Assembly (NCBI GenBank): GCA_947246015.1
Contig: CAMXQE010000009.1
Span: 33,265-97,264, forward strand
From: an uncultured Lachnospiraceae bacterium
GTDB taxonomy: Bacteria > Bacillota > Clostridia > Lachnospirales > Lachnospiraceae
Reading direction: 5' to 3'
DNA length: 64,000 nt
A program made the translations under genes and the position numbers. Positions 61,183-64,000 of this stretch are shown here, one piece after another; the stretch's first letter is position 1, and each line of letters begins with the position of its first letter. Below the pieces are notes generated by a model. The model did not search any database and was not told the origin of the DNA. It saw only the letters and a program-made list of their open reading frames with translations.

Positions 61183-62880
61183 TTATGTATCGAATTTTTC
61201 CACCCGCACCAGACTTTCTCCCATCCCCAGCATCAGGAACATAAAAGGCGTGCTTAAAATCTGCTGGAAGCTCACCACATTATGTATCGTATAAGCAAAC
61301 GCACTGAATCCAAAGATGCACAGATACTTCCCTCTTCCTTTCAGTACTTTTTCCCCGTAATAAATAAAACGGACAACCGCGCTGACGAAAATACTTCCAT
61401 AACTGATAAATCCTAAAATCCCCACATTCACCAGCATATTCAGCCATTCATTGTGCGCGTTGGTCAATTTGGAACCGTTAAACTGCTTATTCACCGATGC
61501 CGCCAGGTCCGGAATCGTATATAAAAATTTGGCAAAACAGTCCGGACCGACCCCTATCAGTTTCTTAAGCCCCGGTATCTCACGGTAAATCCACACACCG
61601 GCAGACCACGTAGCCCCCCTTGAACTTCCCCACTGCCGGTTGAATAGCAATGCCGAAATCTCTCCCATGGACCGGATTCCGCCTTTCACCCGGCTGTTCA
61701 ACATCAGAAGCAGGATATATACCCCGATTGTAATCACTGTCATCAATAACACAACCTGCCGGATAACCTTGAACTGCCCCACATCCGGATGCAGCTTCTT
61801 CTCTGCCAGCCAAAGAAAAAAATATACAATTACCGCCAGAATAAGCCCTGCCATCGTGACACCGGAAAGCGTAATCCAATCGCTCACCGTCCCGCTATAA
61901 TAGTTAAATGCCGCCGGCCGCAGCATTCTCCACAACCGCAGCCCCTGACAAACTGCACAGAACAGAATAACGAGTTGGAAAAAACGTTTCATTGCCTCCA
62001 TATCCCTGAACGAAATACAAAACAAAAAAACATATAAACCTACAAATACCAGAAATGCACTGTTGCTCCCCTGACTGATACCCGCAGCGATTCCCACTGC
62101 CGTAAACAGCAATCCTGACAACCGCATCCATATTCCGTCTGCTTTCCAATACAAAAGGAAACCAATCGGAAAAATCACAGACCAATAACCGCAATACCAA
62201 TTGATATTTCCCATCGTGGTCAAAAAACTGCTGTTCGCACCTTCAATCACAAACGGAAAAATAGAAAAACGATTCAATATCCCAAGAAAAAACACCGCGC
62301 CGGATGCCGCCATAATCGGAAACAGTATTTTTTCCCCATATTCCCAAAAGCGGGAAACCAAAAAGTAAGAAAGCACAAATACCAGCTGCATCTCCGCTCC
62401 CATATACCACCCTTTTTCTCCCACCCAGGCAATATGTTTATACTCCGAACCTATGTAGGAAAAAATAACGCTGAGTCCGTAAGCCAGTACCGCCCAGTCC
62501 GTACCCGACAGCCTCCCGCGCCAAATGGCATACGGTTCTATTATTTGGTCTTCCTCCTCATCCTCATCACTTCCGCCCTCTTCCGCGTGCCCCGTACTTC
62601 CGCCCTCTTCCGCAGTTTCATACCTGTCCGCTGCTTCGCTCCCTGCGCACTTCCTGCCCTTATGCCAGTTCACGATATGTGCACCCACGCATAGCAAAAC
62701 CAGCGGTATGATTAATCCAAAACCGCCAATCGTTATCGTCTTATAAAAATTATATTTTTCCTTCCCGATTTCCATATATCCGTTCCGCAAATAAAACGGA
62801 AACATGCAGAATACAATGAACAGGTATGCTGTCAGGAGCAATGAAACCGTCTCCTCACAAAATGCCTCCATCCTTTTCAT
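61183..62880 (-). CDS. O-antigen ligase/polymerase-like membrane protein
   Basis: About 565 residues from the ATG at 62880 (AGAGGAAG just before), overlapping the upstream permease gene by 26 bases. About 12 membrane helices are visible. The large periplasmic-type loop before the last helices has SSRGATWSAGVWIYREIPGLKKLIGVGPDCF and LTNAHNEWLNMLVNVGILG, the signature of the O-antigen ligase (Wzy/WaaL) fold with its His. A very acidic cytoplasmic loop near residues 90-125 (EEGG repeated, then DEDEEEDQ) is unusual. It may polymerise or ligate a cell-surface polysaccharide; the partner genes are not in the window. Confidence 0.85.
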   Translation of the reverse strand: MKRMEAFCEETVSLLLTAYLFIVFCMFPFYLRNGYMEIGKEKYNFYKTITIGGFGLIIPLVLLCVGAHIVNWHKGRKCAGSEAADRYETAEEGGSTGHAEEGGSDEDEEEDQIIEPYAIWRGRLSGTDWAVLAYGLSVIFSYIGSEYKHIAWVGEKGWYMGAEMQLVFVLSYFLVSRFWEYGEKILFPIMAASGAVFFLGILNRFSIFPFVIEGANSSFLTTMGNINWYCGYWSVIFPIGFLLYWKADGIWMRLSGLLFTAVGIAAGISQGSNSAFLVFVGLYVFLFCISFRDMEAMKRFFQLVILFCAVCQGLRLWRMLRPAAFNYYSGTVSDWITLSGVTMAGLILAVIVYFFLWLAEKKLHPDVGQFKVIRQVVLLMTVITIGVYILLLMLNSRVKGGIRSMGEISALLFNRQWGSSRGATWSAGVWIYREIPGLKKLIGVGPDCFAKFLYTIPDLAASVNKQFNGSKLTNAHNEWLNMLVNVGILGFISYGSIFVSAVVRFIYYGEKVLKGRGKYLCIFGFSAFAYTIHNVVSFQQILSTPFMFLMLGMGESLVRVEKFDT

Positions 62881-63925
62881 ACTTCCTCTGCTCCTTCCCA
62901 TACCGCACAATCTCATAAACCGTAATCAATGCCAGAGGCCCCTTAATAATACCGAATACTCCGAATAACTTCACACCGGCGTACACCGAAAAAAGAATGG
63001 CTACCGGAAATATCCCCATCTTTTCTCCGATAAGTTTCGGTTCCAAAAATTCCCTTGTCACGGCGCATACTACATATAGAATAACACAAATTACCGCCTT
63101 TGTATAATACCCGTTTAAAATCTGCCAGAAAGCCAGCGGCATAAGCACCATTCCCGTCCCGATGAAAGGCAGCATATCCATAAAACCTGTAAACAGTCCC
63201 ACTACCGCACCTCCTTCAATCCCCGCCAAAAGCAGCGTAACCGAACAGAGGATACTGATAATCAACAGAATAATAAGCTGCGCCCTTATAAAAGTCCCAA
63301 TATGACGGAATATCTTTTTTCCTATATCCATCATACATTTTATTTCTTCCCGTCCGTAAAGCCTGTCCATAATCTCCCGGTAATCCTTCGTCAGCAGAAC
63401 CGCCGCAACAATCATGATTGCAAGAAACCCTATAATCCCTGCAATATTCTTCACATAGCTTACGGATTCATTCATAATTTTCGGCACTACCTGCACCTGG
63501 AAATTTTCTATGAAGACATTGACCCTCTCCAGCACAAACTTCTCAATCCCTCTCCCGTCCATGCCGAATTTCCGCTCCATCCCGTCGCAGCAATTCCCTA
63601 CAAACAAATAAAATTTTTCTTCAAATAAATCTATCTGACTGAACAGGTCTCCTAATCTGTGAAACAGAAATACCCCCAGACTCCATATGCCCACACCCAC
63701 CGTAATGCATAACAACAGCAGGATACCTGCGGTCAGAAATCCTTTCTTTACATGATACCTTTTCTGAACTCTTTCCAACGCCGGATGAAGAACACTGACA
63801 AAAGCAAAGGCAAAAAGAAAAGGAGCAGCCAGCGGACTTAAATACTTAAATCCTATGTATACTCCTGCCACTACTGCCCCCGTCAGCACATATTCTTTTG
63901 CCTTTGCCGCTGTTATTTTTCCCAT
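62855..63925 (-). CDS. AI-2E family permease (YtvI-like)
   Basis: A 356-residue membrane protein with about eight helices: two near the start (TGAVVAGVYIGFKYLSPLAAPFLFAFAFVSVLHPAL), one near 65-90, a soluble helical segment, then the C-terminal bundle with GLFTGFMDMLPFIGTGMVLMP and REFLEPKLIGEKMGI, which are family signatures. Members export small molecules or exchange ions; sporulation protein YtvI belongs here and has this length. Substrate cannot be inferred. It is upstream of and overlapping the O-antigen-ligase-like gene. Confidence 0.88.
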   Translation of the reverse strand: MGKITAAKAKEYVLTGAVVAGVYIGFKYLSPLAAPFLFAFAFVSVLHPALERVQKRYHVKKGFLTAGILLLLCITVGVGIWSLGVFLFHRLGDLFSQIDLFEEKFYLFVGNCCDGMERKFGMDGRGIEKFVLERVNVFIENFQVQVVPKIMNESVSYVKNIAGIIGFLAIMIVAAVLLTKDYREIMDRLYGREEIKCMMDIGKKIFRHIGTFIRAQLIILLIISILCSVTLLLAGIEGGAVVGLFTGFMDMLPFIGTGMVLMPLAFWQILNGYYTKAVICVILYVVCAVTREFLEPKLIGEKMGIFPVAILFSVYAGVKLFGVFGIIKGPLALITVYEIVRYGKEQRKYEKDGGIL

Positions 63926-64000
63926 CGCCAGTCCTCATTCCCTTCATACTAGTATAACATAAATTAAGTTGTTGATAGTTTCGTTTTTTGGTATAATAGA

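Noticed and set aside
63926..64000. Promoter for the AI-2E permease gene
   Set aside because: A TATACT is present on the minus strand but no acceptable -35 at 16-18 bp; too weak to list.

Overview
The window reads as chromosomal DNA of an anaerobic, low-to-mid GC, Gram-positive member of the Clostridia, most probably a spore-forming Lachnospiraceae. The evidence is pyruvate:ferredoxin oxidoreductase next to an FprA flavodiiron protein, a type-3 prolyl-tRNA synthetase behind a T-box, FeoAB, a CarD-like regulator, and the conserved rqcP-yabP-yabQ-divIC-spoIIE-tilS-hpt-ftsH block of sporulating Firmicutes. No rRNA, CRISPR array, prophage or insertion sequence is visible. Two tRNAs are present: Gly-UCC and Leu-UAA.

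Layout. 1-3.6 kb: the 5' part of a GH3 glycosidase, a DUF3892 protein, a ferritin-like protein and a lone XerC/D-type recombinase. 3.7-15.5 kb: one long minus-strand signalling operon running LysR, HPt, receiver-HD-GYP, PAS histidine kinase, receiver-degenerate HD-GYP, CheR, CheB, CheY, CheA, CheW, MCP; no flagellar genes are near. 15.8-19.8 kb: a secreted FG-GAP-like protein with an OmpR-type two-component pair and a membrane-anchored protein. 19.9-30.8 kb: envelope, transport and metal genes (VanW, NSS symporter, CarD, ANT(6)-like, DUF1905-C39 peptidase, TraX, FeoAB, aldo/keto reductase). 31-34.3 kb (plus strand): a FIST sensor paired with a soluble chemoreceptor, then a DUF3990 ADP-ribosyltransferase-fold gene coupled to a small partner. 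34.3-41.5 kb: polysaccharide deacetylase, YitT, a double-SBP/GGDEF-EAL protein, tRNA-Leu and a GH13 glucosidase. 41.8-53.1 kb: the ftsH-to-hup housekeeping and sporulation block, then PEGA, CotS-like and CCA-adding enzyme. 53.3-59.1 kb: PFOR, FprA and a LytTR protein. 59.2-64 kb: T-box/proS, an O-antigen-ligase-like protein and an AI-2E family permease.

The most interesting signals lie between genes. (1) At least seven copies of a dispersed structured repeat all read on the minus strand. Six sites lie immediately after the T-run or stem of an intrinsic terminator, and the stem arms change in a compensatory way between copies. Two tandem copies sit inside the proS leader. (2) Upstream of yabP a perfect 15-bp hairpin contains, in overlap, a sigma-E-like promoter, an intrinsic terminator and the yabP Shine-Dalgarno sequence. 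The predicted sporulation start point falls at the loop, so only a sigma-E transcript would expose the ribosome site. (3) spoIIE has a promoter with the unusual 21-bp spacer of Spo0A-activated genes, but encodes a short protein with no membrane domain. (4) A C8 tract fills part of the spacer of a candidate promoter upstream of the GH13 gene.

Several signalling proteins have lost catalytic residues: an HD-GYP without metal ligands beside an intact one, a GGDEF without its signature, a LytTR receiver without its phospho-acceptor Asp, and a CotS-like kinase with NFE in place of DFG. Where a better Shine-Dalgarno spacing points to an internal start, that start is given.
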